The position numbers and the translations under genes are program-made. Shown here piece after piece: positions 9,891-17,932 of a stretch of 64,000 bases of DNA. Source of the stretch: Caballeronia mineralivorans PML1(12) (GTDB taxonomy: Bacteria > Pseudomonadota > Gammaproteobacteria > Burkholderiales > Burkholderiaceae); the NCBI RefSeq assembly GCF_001028175.1, contig NZ_AEJF01000088.1, forward strand, positions 35,259 through 99,258. Direction: 5' to 3'. Under the pieces are notes generated by a model. It did not search any database. It was not told the DNA's origin and saw only the letters and a list, made by a program, of their open reading frames with translations. The stretch's first letter is position 1, and each line of letters opens with the position of its first letter.

Positions 9891-9919
9891 AAAGTATCAC
9901 GCACATTTGTCGCGTGCAA
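9891..9919 (-). promoter_or_regulatory. Promoter A of the oxidoreductase-importer-hydantoinase unit
   Basis: On the minus strand it reads TTGCAC, a 17-base spacer, then TACTTT. The same hexamers and the same spacer recur at 12480-12508, with the ten bases GCGCAAAGTA (plus strand) identical in both. It lies about 90 bases upstream of the GTG at 9804. The remainder of the 275 bp gap between 9804 and 10080 shows nothing else convincing. Confidence 0.6.
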
Positions 9920-10079
9920 GCAGTCACAAAAATGGGGGATTTACGTCGTTTCGTTTGCGCTGGGCGATTGAACAGCCAGCGCGAAACACCACGCTCGCCA
10001 GGTTCGAGGGTGGTGAATCATGGGGGTGCGGCACGCCGATAGCGCGCGGTTCCCGCGTGTAGCTAAAGGTAGCGATGCA

Positions 10080-11519
10080 TTAGTCAGGCACGGGCAATAC
10101 CTCGCTCGCTGCATCCAGCGCCTGCCGCGTAATGCTCACGATCTCGTCGATATCCGCGCGCGTGGCGACCAGCGGCGGCGCGAATCCGATGATGTCGTTA
10201 ATGCCTAGTGGACGCACGATCAGACCACGCGCAAGCGCCGCCTGCGCGACCCGGTTGCTGACCTTGAGAGCGGGCGCAAACGGCGTGCGTCCGGTTTTAT
10301 CGGCCATCAGTTCCAGCGCGGCCAGCATCCCCGCGCCTCGCACATTGCCGACCAGCGGGTGATCGTCGAACGAGGCGTGCAGGCTCTCGAGCAGATAAGT
10401 GCCGACATTGGCGGCATTGCGCACCAATTGCTCGCGCTCGAGGATGTCGAGATTCACCAGCGCGGCGGCCGCGCACACTGGATGCCCCGAGTAAGTCCAT
10501 CCGTGGCTCATTGCACCTTGCTCCCGTGAACCGCGCTCGATCACGTCCCATACCCGCTCGCCGACAATCACGCCGGACAGCGGCAGATACCCGCTCGTGA
10601 GTCCCTTCGCGACCGAGATCAAGTCCGGTTCGATGCCGTAATGCTCCGACCCATTGCGCGAACCAAGCCGCCCGAAACCACAGACGACTTCATCGGCGAC
10701 GAACAGGATGTCGTGCCGTTTCAGCACCGCCTGGATGGCCGGCCAGTAACCGGCCGGCGGCGGCAAAATGCCGCCCGAGCCCATGACCGGTTCGCCGAAG
10801 AAAGCGGCGATTGTGTCTGCCCCTTCGCTATCTATCAGTTGCTCCAGTTGCTCGACGCAATCCGCTACGAACGCGGCCTCACTGTCACCCGGCCGGGCGT
10901 CGCGATAGAAGTCGGGACAGGCTGTGTGAAGCACCTGCGGCATGGGCAGATCAAACGCTGCGTGAAACTTTGCCTGTCCCGTGAGGCTGCCGGTTGCAAT
11001 GCCCGACCCGTGATAACTGCGATGCCTCGCGATGATCTTTTTCTTGGCCAGCCGCCCGAGCACATTGTTGTAGTACCAGACCAGCTTCACCTGTGTCTCG
11101 TTGGCGTCCGACCCGGACATGCCGTAGAACACTTTCTTCATGCCCGGCGGCGACCAGTCCTCGATCAACCGTTGCGACAACTCGACAGCGGGGTCGTTCG
11201 AAAAGCCTGCATACGTGTGATAGAACGACAGCTTGCGGGTCTGGGCTGCAATCGCCTCGGCCATCTCCTCGCGTCCGTAACCGATGTTCACGCAATACAG
11301 GCCGGCGAATCCATCGATGTAGGAACGTCCCACGTGATCCTCAATGCGAATGCCCGACGCGCGTCTCATCAGACGCCCTTCCAGCTCGCCCGATGCATGG
11401 TCGGACGCGTGCGTTCCTGGGTGCATGAAGTGGCGTCGGTCGGTTGCGAGAATTGCTTCGCTTAACGAAACAGTTGCCGAAGCAGTTGCCGGGTTCATGA
11501 TTGTGTCGATGGGGTTCAT
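10080..11519 (-). CDS. Class III PLP aminotransferase (omega-amino acid or polyamine type)
   Basis: A 479-residue fold-type I aminotransferase. ILFVADEVVCGFGRLG holds the cofactor aspartate, DLISVAKGLTSGYLPLSG the Schiff-base lysine, and MSGSDANETQVKLVWYYN the phosphate-contacting segment. Relatives transfer amino groups from putrescine, beta-alanine, 4-aminobutyrate or other omega-amino acids to pyruvate or 2-oxoglutarate. The ATG at 11519 overlaps the TGA of the aldo/keto reductase, indicating coupling; an in-frame ATG at 11498 is an alternative. Its product aldehyde could be the substrate of the co-transcribed reductase. Confidence 0.9.
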   Translation of the reverse strand: MNPIDTIMNPATASATVSLSEAILATDRRHFMHPGTHASDHASGELEGRLMRRASGIRIEDHVGRSYIDGFAGLYCVNIGYGREEMAEAIAAQTRKLSFYHTYAGFSNDPAVELSQRLIEDWSPPGMKKVFYGMSGSDANETQVKLVWYYNNVLGRLAKKKIIARHRSYHGSGIATGSLTGQAKFHAAFDLPMPQVLHTACPDFYRDARPGDSEAAFVADCVEQLEQLIDSEGADTIAAFFGEPVMGSGGILPPPAGYWPAIQAVLKRHDILFVADEVVCGFGRLGSRNGSEHYGIEPDLISVAKGLTSGYLPLSGVIVGERVWDVIERGSREQGAMSHGWTYSGHPVCAAAALVNLDILEREQLVRNAANVGTYLLESLHASFDDHPLVGNVRGAGMLAALELMADKTGRTPFAPALKVSNRVAQAALARGLIVRPLGINDIIGFAPPLVATRADIDEIVSITRQALDAASEVLPVPD

Positions 11520-12400
11520 GGCTTCGCTGCGCGTAAGGAGGTTTCCGGGACATCCCATTCCGGATGCCAGGCCGGCTTGCTCACGCGGCCATCGGCGCGA
11601 GCGAGTGCACTGATGCGCGCCATCGACGCCGCATCGAGTTCGAAATCGAATATCGCGATGTTTTCGCCGATGCGTACCGGATTCGACGACTTCGGGATCA
11701 CCGCGACCCCGGTTTGCTGGATCAGCCAGCGCAGGATGATCTGCGCGGGCTTCTTGTCATGCTGACGAGCAATCTCCGCGATAACCGGGTCGGCCAGCAG
11801 CTTGCCGCTGCCAAGCGGCGAGTGCGAGATCAGCGCCATGCCGTGCCGCGAACAGGCAGCGAGCAGCTTGGTCTGGTCGAGATACGGATGGTATTCGCAC
11901 TGGTTCGCGACCAGCGGCAATGACGACAGCGCCACGGCACGATCGAGCAGCGCCACGGGAAAATTCGATACGCCGATAAACCGCGTCAGGCCGCGGCGTT
12001 GCGCGTCGCAGAGCGCGCCGATCGTCTCGTCCAGCGGCACGTCGGGATTGGGCCAGTGCACGAGCAGCAGGTCGACGTGATCGAGTCCCAGCCGAGCGAC
12101 GCTCGCTTCTGCCGCGCGGCGGAAGTCGGGCGCGCGCAGTTCGGTATGCCAGACTTTTGTAGTGACAAACACTTCGTCGCGAGGCACGCCGCACGCCGCG
12201 AGCGCTTGGCCGACCGCCTGCTCGTTCTCGTAGCGAGCGGCCGTGTCGATATGCCGATATCCGGCATCGAGCGCTGCACGCACGGCGCGGACGCCTTCAT
12301 CGTGGGTGGATTGCCACGTGCCCAGACCCATCACGGGAATCCGGGCGCCGTTAGCTGCGACTACCTGCAAGGACGCAGGCAGGGGAACAGGAAATGTCAT
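11516..12400 (-). CDS. Aldo/keto reductase
   Basis: A 294-residue (beta/alpha)8 NADPH-dependent oxidoreductase. The catalytic tetrad is visible: Asp and Tyr in DTAARYENEQAVG, Lys in VFVTTKVWH and His in LLLVHWPNP. The C-terminal IPKSSNPVRIGENIAIFDFEL contacts the NADPH adenosine phosphate. The start MTFPVPLP at 12400 is chosen because the family alignment begins just after it; no strong ribosome-binding site is visible. First gene of a two-gene unit with the aminotransferase. It probably reduces or detoxifies an aldehyde intermediate, although the physiological substrate is not evident. Confidence 0.88.
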   Translation of the reverse strand: MTFPVPLPASLQVVAANGARIPVMGLGTWQSTHDEGVRAVRAALDAGYRHIDTAARYENEQAVGQALAACGVPRDEVFVTTKVWHTELRAPDFRRAAEASVARLGLDHVDLLLVHWPNPDVPLDETIGALCDAQRRGLTRFIGVSNFPVALLDRAVALSSLPLVANQCEYHPYLDQTKLLAACSRHGMALISHSPLGSGKLLADPVIAEIARQHDKKPAQIILRWLIQQTGVAVIPKSSNPVRIGENIAIFDFELDAASMARISALARADGRVSKPAWHPEWDVPETSLRAAKP

Positions 12401-12435
12401 CGAAAAATAGGCTCGGGTGCTTCGAGATTTCTTGA

Positions 12436-12460
12436 CGCCGTGCCATAATACGGCACGGCG
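12436..12460. promoter_or_regulatory. Probable IclR-type operator B
   Basis: A perfect 9-bp inverted repeat (CGCCGTGCC / GGCACGGCG) around a 7-base centre. Its core, GTGCC-N7-GGCAC, is identical to that at 9848-9864. It lies between promoter B and the aldo/keto reductase start, next to the divergent iclR-type gene, so it could also serve in autoregulation. Confidence 0.6.
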
Positions 12461-12479
12461 TTCCAGATTTATTATGCGC

Positions 12480-12508
12480 AAAGTAACACGCGCTTTTTTG
12501 CTGTGCAA
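12480..12508 (-). promoter_or_regulatory. Promoter B of the reductase-aminotransferase unit
   Basis: Minus strand TTGCAC, 17-base spacer, TACTTT, matching promoter A at 9891-9919 in hexamers and spacing. It lies about 80 bases upstream of the ATG at 12400, and only 52 bases from the divergent iclR-type start. Confidence 0.6.
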
Positions 12509-12559
12509 GCAAACGACGAGCGCGCGCGTCCCTGCAGCCGCAAGTCACAGGAGGAGTGA

Positions 12560-13291
12560 ATGAAGAGTTTGTTGAAGAGCCTGGAGATCCTGGAGGCGGT
12601 ATCGCAGAACCAGCCGGTCAGTGTCGGTGTGCTGGCGCGTTTGCTGGACATGCCGAAGTCAAGCGTGCAACGCGTGCTGTTGACCTTTCTCGAAGCCGGC
12701 TGGTTGCGCCAGACCGGAGGCGATCTGACGCGCTGGGAAGTGGGTGCCCGGATCCTCGGCGTGCGCCCCGCCGCGCTTCGTGGCGGCGCGCTGTATGCCG
12801 CTGCACGCGAGCCGATGCGTGAACTTCGCGACCTGACCAACGAGACCATTCACCTGTCGATCCCGGACAGCACCAAGTCGATGGTACTCATCGATCGCGC
12901 GGATTGCACACAGACAGTCAGGACGTTCAGTCCGATTGGCGATCTCAGCCCGTTCCACGCGACGGCAACGGGCCTTGCCGTGCTCGCGTACATGAGCGAG
13001 ACGCAGGTGGAGGAAATCCTGAGCCGCGACCTGACGAAGTTCAGCGACACCACGCCGTGCGACCCCGTCGAGATAAGGCTCGAACTCGAGCGCATCAGGC
13101 AGCGTGGATATTCAATCAACCTCTCGCAGTATCGACGCGCGGTGTGCGCGATCGGCGCCGCGATCATCGATTCAGACGGCGTCCCGGTCGGCAGCATTTG
13201 CATCTCCATGCCCGAATCGCGCTACGAACCTGAACGTCTCGATGAATGGGGCAAAGCCGTTGCAAAGGCAGCGGCAGCCATCAGCGTTTAG
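12560..13291 (+). CDS. IclR-family transcriptional regulator
   Basis: A 243-residue regulator. The N-terminal winged helix-turn-helix is SVGVLARLLDMPKSSVQRVL near residues 22-41, and the C-terminal effector domain includes AVCAIGAAIIDSDGVPVGSICIS, as in the IclR ligand-binding fold. A strong AGGAGG-type site precedes the ATG. It is transcribed away from the reductase-aminotransferase unit. The shared dyads at 9848 and 12440 make it the likely regulator of both leftward units, with an intermediate of the pathway as probable inducer. That link is inferred. Confidence 0.92.
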   Translation: MKSLLKSLEILEAVSQNQPVSVGVLARLLDMPKSSVQRVLLTFLEAGWLRQTGGDLTRWEVGARILGVRPAALRGGALYAAAREPMRELRDLTNETIHLSIPDSTKSMVLIDRADCTQTVRTFSPIGDLSPFHATATGLAVLAYMSETQVEEILSRDLTKFSDTTPCDPVEIRLELERIRQRGYSINLSQYRRAVCAIGAAIIDSDGVPVGSICISMPESRYEPERLDEWGKAVAKAAAAISV

Positions 13292-13350
13292 AGCAGATTG
13301 ACTCCCTATGCGGGCATGACGTACGCCGGGCTGGTCAGGATATTTGTGCG

Positions 13351-14074
13351 AGTGGTCGGGGGTCGGTGCCGGGTTGGTGCTTTCGGCGTTAGTGGTCTGC
13401 GAGAGTTAGCTGATCTCTTTGTCACTATTAGCCACTGTGCGTGGCGGCACGTCATTTTTGCAAACGCGCAAAGAAATGAAGCAAAGAAACGCGTTCCAAC
13501 CATCGGCAAGTTAGTGTCCCTAGCGTGCAGGCCTCAGCTTTTGGCACCTGATAGCACGGTGCTCGCCAGACTCTCCGATGTTTGAACCCCTCCTTCTCGC
13601 GAATCCTGACACGAACACGCTTCGCCCCCAACGCTCTCGGGCAAGCACGATGGCCCACGGACCAGCACGGCCTCACGTGTGCTGGTTGCCTCATTTCGTG
13701 GTGGGTTGGCTACGTGATCTGCGTGCTTCTTTCTTAAGGTGGTTGTACGCGGATAGCGCGGGGTGAACCTGTGGCAGATTCAGTCACTGGTGGCGAAGCG
13801 TGTGGGTATCTGTGTTCGGAGAGGTCGGGCTTCAAACATCCTTCAGTCTGGCGAGCACCGTGCTATCAGGTGCCAGAAACTTCTAGCCTGCACGCTAGAG
13901 ACACTAACTTGCCGATGGTTGGAAAGCGCTTTCTTTGCTTCGTTTCTTTGTCGCTTTCCCTGGACAAAGAAACGACGGGCGCCACGCACAGTGGCTAATA
14001 GTGATAAAGAGAACAGCCAGCATAGACCGGCCACGGACGCAGAAAGAAGCAACCCGGCATCAACCCCCGACCAC
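13351..14074. repeat. Large imperfect inverted repeat (two arms of about 280 bp)
   Basis: The left arm 13351-13626 and the right arm 13792-14074 are imperfect reverse complements. Long shared blocks include those around CACTATTAGCCACTGTGCGTGGC, the CATCGGCAAGTTAGTGTC block and the CACCTGATAGCACGGTGCTC block. The 165 bp between the arms is unrelated. It occupies most of the gene-free interval 13292-14178 between the IclR and Fur-like genes. It has no transposase and no credible gene. It resembles the dispersed intergenic repeats common in Paraburkholderia, here in head-to-head copies that could fold into a cruciform or terminate transcription from both sides. Confidence 0.8.
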
Positions 14075-14178
14075 CCGCCCCAAAATCCCCAAACAGAACC
14101 CCGAGTGCGAACGAAAACCCCGTCCACCGGCGCGAGCGAAAAACTAATTCGCAACAGCTTCTAAGGCATAACGCGCTA

Positions 14179-14631
14179 TCACCCCTCCGCATCGCCCGTG
14201 GGCCTCGGCGCCGTGGCGCGGCATTTTACGCAGTATCCCTGCAGCACCAGCTGACGTCCCACGACTAAAAAGCCCACGCTCTCGCCGATTTCCTTCTGCC
14301 TCGCGTCGAATACCGGATCGTAGAATTCCTCGATCTTCCCGCAGCTCATGCAAATAGCGTGGTCATGATCCTGGCCGTTGTTCAACTCGTACACAATCTT
14401 GGTCGAGTGCAACGTCCCGCTCCGCAGTATCTTTGCGTCAACAAACTGCTGGAGCACGCGATAGATGCTCCCGAAACTGATGTTGAGCTTCTCGTCGGCG
14501 ACCTGCCGGCAAACATCTTCGGCAGTGAAATGCCTTTGCTGCTCATCGAGGAAAAACGACAGCACCTTCATTCGCGGCACGGTCGCCCGCAACCCAACCC
14601 TACGCAGTTCCTCGGCAACGTCGATAGGCAT
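14179..14631 (-). CDS. Fur-family metalloregulator
   Basis: A 150-residue Fur-type repressor with an N-terminal winged helix (FTAEDVCRQVADEKLNISFG) and a dimerisation domain. Structural zinc ligands are two Cys pairs, C94-MS-C97 and C134-VK-C137, and His residues in GQDHDHAI (H89, H91) can form the sensing site. The ATG at 14631 is chosen as the family start; a GTG at 14649 would add six residues. It is shorter at the C-terminus than typical housekeeping Fur, so it may be a paralogue for iron, zinc, manganese or peroxide. Metal specificity cannot be decided here. Confidence 0.88.
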   Translation of the reverse strand: MPIDVAEELRRVGLRATVPRMKVLSFFLDEQQRHFTAEDVCRQVADEKLNISFGSIYRVLQQFVDAKILRSGTLHSTKIVYELNNGQDHDHAICMSCGKIEEFYDPVFDARQKEIGESVGFLVVGRQLVLQGYCVKCRATAPRPTGDAEG

Positions 14632-14823
14632 GTTAAATTTCCATCTCACCGCTGGCTGGACAAAAAACCATAGGAATGGATCGGTTTCGTTTATACAGAT
14701 CGACGTTTATTTGAATTGGCATTTAGTTGGGCTGTCCAGACCTGTCCAAGTTGAATCGAACCATTGCGGTCAGCCGCAGCTGATAGAACACTGCGTTTTC
14801 CGACGCTCGAACTGTAACGATCC

Positions 14824-14848
14824 GTTGCTTAAGGATCGCTTAAGCAAC
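14824..14848. promoter_or_regulatory. Perfect 10-bp inverted repeat upstream of the Fur-like gene
   Basis: GTTGCTTAAG and its exact complement flank a five-base centre GATCG. There is no T-run on either side, so it looks more like an operator or RNA hairpin than a terminator. It lies in the 412 bp interval 14632-15043, which otherwise holds no recognisable gene. Confidence 0.4.
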
Positions 14849-15043
14849 CTCGTCGATCAACAAGCCATGGACTCTCTGCGATAAGAATTTGCTGCGGCAA
14901 GCGAAGGAAATAGAATTTTTTCAGCGTCGGTCTTCGTGGAAAACCGCTTAGCCTGATTTGATCGATCTCGGGCGGCTCTTCCCGATCGTGGCGCTACCGT
15001 CGCGCAATGAAAAGAGGCCCAGTGTCGGACCGCATCCCAACCG

Positions 15044-15424
15044 TTACTTGAAGACCCACCATTTTGCCGCGGAAAAATTCATGACCATCGCTGCGCCCGA
15101 TCCAGCGGCGGCGGCCAGCAATATGAAAACGGTGCCGTGGCCAAGCACGTGAACGACAGCGCAGTAGCCAGCGAAATTAAGCCCCCCGCCGAATGCCATC
15201 ACGGCAAGATATCGCCACCACTGACCATGGGATTTTTCTTTTCTTGATCCACGGAAAGCGAAACGCCGGTTGATTTGCCACGTGACATAAGCTGCGGCCA
15301 GAAACGAAACGAGCCGGCCTGCCAGATAACCCAGTCCGCCTAAGAGCGCGAGAAAGAGCACGCTGGCATCGACAGCAAAACCCACTACGCCGGCGATCGC
15401 GAAACGTTGGATCTGTCTTTTCAT
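15044..15424 (-). CDS. GtrA-family membrane protein (putative lipid-linked sugar flippase)
   Basis: A 126-residue protein with four hydrophobic segments and the family-typical FAIAGVVGFAVDASVLFLAL start and YVTWQINRRFAF loop. GtrA proteins are thought to flip undecaprenyl-phosphate-linked sugars across the inner membrane for O-antigen, teichoic acid or lipid A modification. The ATG at 15424 fits the family; a GTG at 15457, one base after the glycosyltransferase stop, is an alternative. It follows the GT2 gene closely, the classic gtrB-gtrA pairing in reverse order. Confidence 0.88.
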   Translation of the reverse strand: MKRQIQRFAIAGVVGFAVDASVLFLALLGGLGYLAGRLVSFLAAAYVTWQINRRFAFRGSRKEKSHGQWWRYLAVMAFGGGLNFAGYCAVVHVLGHGTVFILLAAAAGSGAAMVMNFSAAKWWVFK

Positions 15425-15458
15425 TTTGGATTCAGGTCCATGCGTCGCGACGGCCACG

Positions 15459-16523
15459 TCACTTCATGGTTTCAACCGTAGCCTGGTGTTGCGTGACGAC
15501 TTGATCGACGAAATAAAGCGGCCGATGTTTTGTCTCGTTGAACATGCGCCCGACGTACTCTCCAATAATACCGAGCGTCATCAGCTGCACGCCGCCGAGG
15601 AACAGCATGATGATCAGAAGCGAGGGATATCCACGCACCGGATCACCGTAGGCAAGCGCTTTCCAGAACACGAACGTTGCGTACGAAAACGATAGCAAGG
15701 CCGTGCACAAACCGAGGTAAGTTGCCCATCGCAAAGGAGCCGTCGTAAAGGACGTGATGCCTTCCAGCGCAAAATTCCAGAGCTTCCAGTAAGTCCACTT
15801 GGTTTCGCCCCCGTAGCGAGGGTCCCGCCGGTACGGCGTCGCAATCTGCGAATAGCCAATCCACGCGAACAAACCCTTCATGAAGCGATGTTGCTCGCGC
15901 AACTGACAAAGGGCGTCGACGGCTCGCCGCGACAGTAGCCGAAAGTCTCCTGCATCGCGCGGCAACGAAACCTCACTGATCTTCTCGACGATGCGATAAA
16001 AGCAAAACGCTGTCGCCCGCTTCAACCACGAATCTCCCTTGCGTTCCTCCCGCTGCGCGTAGACGACGTCATGCCCCGCTTTCCAGAGGCGCACCAACTC
16101 GGGGATGAGTTCCGGCGGATCCTGCAAGTCGGTATCGATGATGATCACGGCCTCACCGCAGGCGTGGTCCAGCCCTGCGGTCATGGCAATTTCCTTGCCG
16201 AAGTTTCGCGAGAGGTTGATCAGATTGATGCGGCGATCGCATGCAAGCAATTGCCGCACGATCGACAATGTGCCGTCCGTGCTGCCGTCGTTGACGTAAA
16301 TGACTTCGACTGTTGCATCCAGCCTGTCGAGGACTGCGGCAAGCCGCCGATGAAACTCGGGCAGAACCTGCTCTTCGTTCCATACCGGCGCAACGATCGA
16401 TAACAGAGGTCTGGATTCAGCGGCCGTAAGATCCGGCAATATTGACGGAAGACCCCTTGCACATCGAACTGCTGCGCTCGGAGCACTTCGCAACCTCGTC
16501 TGCCGGCTACGGTATTCGGTCAT
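15459..16523 (-). CDS. GT2 polyprenyl-phosphate glycosyltransferase (GtrB/ArnC-like)
   Basis: A 354-residue glycosyltransferase family 2 enzyme. The GT-A domain begins LLSIVAPVWNEEQVLPEFHR. VIYVNDGSTDGTLSIV and AVIIIDTDLQDPPELIPEL carry the nucleotide-sugar and metal-binding aspartates, and DAGDFRLLSRRAVDAL is a typical acceptor-site segment. Two C-terminal membrane helices anchor it. Such enzymes load a sugar onto undecaprenyl phosphate at the cytoplasmic face. The ATG at 16523 follows GGAG. The GtrA-like flippase downstream and the GT39 enzyme at 28090 could complete a surface-glycan modification route. Confidence 0.9.
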   Translation of the reverse strand: MTEYRSRQTRLRSAPSAAVRCARGLPSILPDLTAAESRPLLSIVAPVWNEEQVLPEFHRRLAAVLDRLDATVEVIYVNDGSTDGTLSIVRQLLACDRRINLINLSRNFGKEIAMTAGLDHACGEAVIIIDTDLQDPPELIPELVRLWKAGHDVVYAQREERKGDSWLKRATAFCFYRIVEKISEVSLPRDAGDFRLLSRRAVDALCQLREQHRFMKGLFAWIGYSQIATPYRRDPRYGGETKWTYWKLWNFALEGITSFTTAPLRWATYLGLCTALLSFSYATFVFWKALAYGDPVRGYPSLLIIMLFLGGVQLMTLGIIGEYVGRMFNETKHRPLYFVDQVVTQHQATVETMK

Positions 16524-16587
16524 TCGGCTTTCTCCACACGAGGCTTTAACTGATAGGACCACGCAGCATTCGTTAGTCGAGCGAGCA

Positions 16588-16950
16588 CTAATGATCCGAG
16601 ACGTACGCTGAAGTGTTGACCGCGCCTCCGCGCAACTCGATGTGTAACTGGACCAGCCACGCTTGGGGGCAGTCGGGCGAAATCAACGCGCGAAATTCCG
16701 TATGCTCGTTCACTTCGACCAAGCCGGCGCGATACGCCGCGTCAAACGCGAGCCGGGCGCGCCATCGGAGAAAACCCATCGTGAATAGCGCACCCGCAAA
16801 AATGCCGATCTGATAGGGCAACGCGGGTGTGCCGCCTTCGGGGAGTCCAAACAGGATCGCGCTAACAAGGAACGGAGCGCTTGCTATACCGGTCGACGTC
16901 GAGAAAAGCACCACGTTCGCGCGTAACGCTATCGCTGTACTTGGTTTCAT
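16588..16950 (-). CDS. Small membrane protein of unknown function
   Basis: A 120-residue protein that I do not recognise. It has two probable membrane segments, roughly residues 10-35 and 46-62, then a hydrophilic C-terminal half with no known motif. It is read in the same direction as the glycosyltransferase and lies between it and mlaA. A GTAAG direct-repeat box (17003-17018) sits 53 bp upstream of its ATG, so it appears to be a member of the local two-component regulon. Coding status is supported by position and composition, not by homology. Confidence 0.55.
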   Translation of the reverse strand: MKPSTAIALRANVVLFSTSTGIASAPFLVSAILFGLPEGGTPALPYQIGIFAGALFTMGFLRWRARLAFDAAYRAGLVEVNEHTEFRALISPDCPQAWLVQLHIELRGGAVNTSAYVSDH

Positions 16951-16970
16951 GGCATCCGTTCCCGCAATCC

Positions 16971-16994
16971 GTTGAACACAAGGTCATGTTCAAC
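16971..16994. promoter_or_regulatory. 8-bp inverted repeat in the leader of the small membrane gene
   Basis: GTTGAACA and TGTTCAAC flank an eight-base centre, between the GTAAG box at 17003 and the ATG at 16950. It could be a 5-prime UTR hairpin or a second operator. Confidence 0.35.
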
Positions 16995-17002
16995 GCACTC
17001 GA

Positions 17003-17018
17003 CTTACTCGCTACTTAC
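17003..17018 (-). promoter_or_regulatory. GTAAG box 1 (response-regulator-type direct repeat)
   Basis: Minus-strand GTAAGTAGCGAGTAAG: two GTAAG half-sites with an 11-bp period, followed by TCG. The spacing is that of OmpR/PhoB-family dimer sites. It lies 53 bp upstream of the small membrane protein gene. Confidence 0.6.
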
Positions 17019-17043
17019 CCGCTCGCCGTTTTTAAAGGCGCTC

Positions 17044-17769
17044 CTATGGAGCGACGTCCATGTAGACGGGAGGCTTTTCAGCATCATCCGGCTTTGAGGA
17101 GGAAAGCATCTTGCGTCGACGCAGATAAAGGTCACGTGTGAATGAATACTCGTCGAGCGAGGCTTGTGAGAGCAGGTCGGTCGCGCTCAACAAATCGGCG
17201 CGGTCACTCACGAACTGCACACCGGTTACGGACGCTTGTACGGCGATTGGCGCTGCGGAGAACGGGTTGAGCACGCTCGAGACGACGACTTTGCTTACGT
17301 CACGAACGCTGCTCGGCCCAAACAGCGGCAGCACGAGGTAAGGGCCAATCGGCACGCCGTAGTGCGCAAGCGTGAGACCGAAATCCTGATGGTGCTTAGG
17401 CAGGCCTGCCGGGGTTGCGAAGTCGATGAAACCGGCAATACCAAACGTCGAGTTGAACGCGAAGCGCATCAGGTCTTCGGTGGCGTCGGTTGCTTTCAAC
17501 TGCAGCGTGTCGTTGGCGAAGTTGCCGATGTCGCCTATGTTGGAAAAGAAATTGCCAATGGCAGTCCGGACAGGTGACGGCACGACCTTCTGATAAGCGG
17601 TCGCCGCGGGCTTGGCAACGTACTTGTCGACCTTGCCGTTGAACGAGTAGATCGTACGGTTCATGGGCTCGAGCGGATCGCCGGCGGTGCGTTGGGAGCC
17701 AGTCGCACATCCACAAAGCAAGATCGACACAGCGATCGTCGCGAGCGCGCTGCCGCAGCGGTAGTTCAT
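17044..17769 (-). CDS. mlaA: MlaA (VacJ) outer-membrane lipoprotein
   Basis: A 241-residue lipoprotein of the MlaA family, which removes mislocalised phospholipids from the outer leaflet and passes them to the Mla pathway. The signal peptide ends in a lipobox (SILLCGC), and DPLEPMNRTIYSFN is the family signature at the mature N-terminus. The central hydrophobic GIAGFIDFATPAGL and the DFGLTLAHYGV segments are also conserved. The ATG at 17769 follows AGGAG. It is separated here from mlaBCDEF and sits in an envelope-stress-like locus with a GTAAG box 93 bp upstream. Confidence 0.92.
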   Translation of the reverse strand: MNYRCGSALATIAVSILLCGCATGSQRTAGDPLEPMNRTIYSFNGKVDKYVAKPAATAYQKVVPSPVRTAIGNFFSNIGDIGNFANDTLQLKATDATEDLMRFAFNSTFGIAGFIDFATPAGLPKHHQDFGLTLAHYGVPIGPYLVLPLFGPSSVRDVSKVVVSSVLNPFSAAPIAVQASVTGVQFVSDRADLLSATDLLSQASLDEYSFTRDLYLRRRKMLSSSKPDDAEKPPVYMDVAP

Positions 17770-17861
17770 GCGGAACTCCTGGAAGACAGGTTGATGACGA
17801 CCGGAGGCGTTGACTCGGATGAGTGGCACTCGACCGTCGAAGTCATCATCGGCCCCGGCGA

Positions 17862-17877
17862 CTTACTGGTTACTTAC
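17862..17877 (-). promoter_or_regulatory. GTAAG box 2 (upstream of mlaA)
   Basis: Minus-strand GTAAGTAACCAGTAAG, 11-bp period, followed by TCG as in boxes 1 and 4. It lies 93 bp upstream of mlaA in the 363 bp divergent interval 17770-18133. Confidence 0.6.
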
Positions 17878-17932
17878 CGGCGCGCGCCGAAAAGACAGGA
17901 TCGTCTCGCGGCCCGCGCAGCCGTTGTGAACT

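Noticed and set aside
13452..13998. ORFs of 75-80 codons in both repeat arms with a shared GFKH..VWRAPCYQVP text.
   Set aside because: They arise from the same repeated DNA in the two arms, lack ribosome-binding sites and match repeat-derived spurious ORFs rather than a gene.
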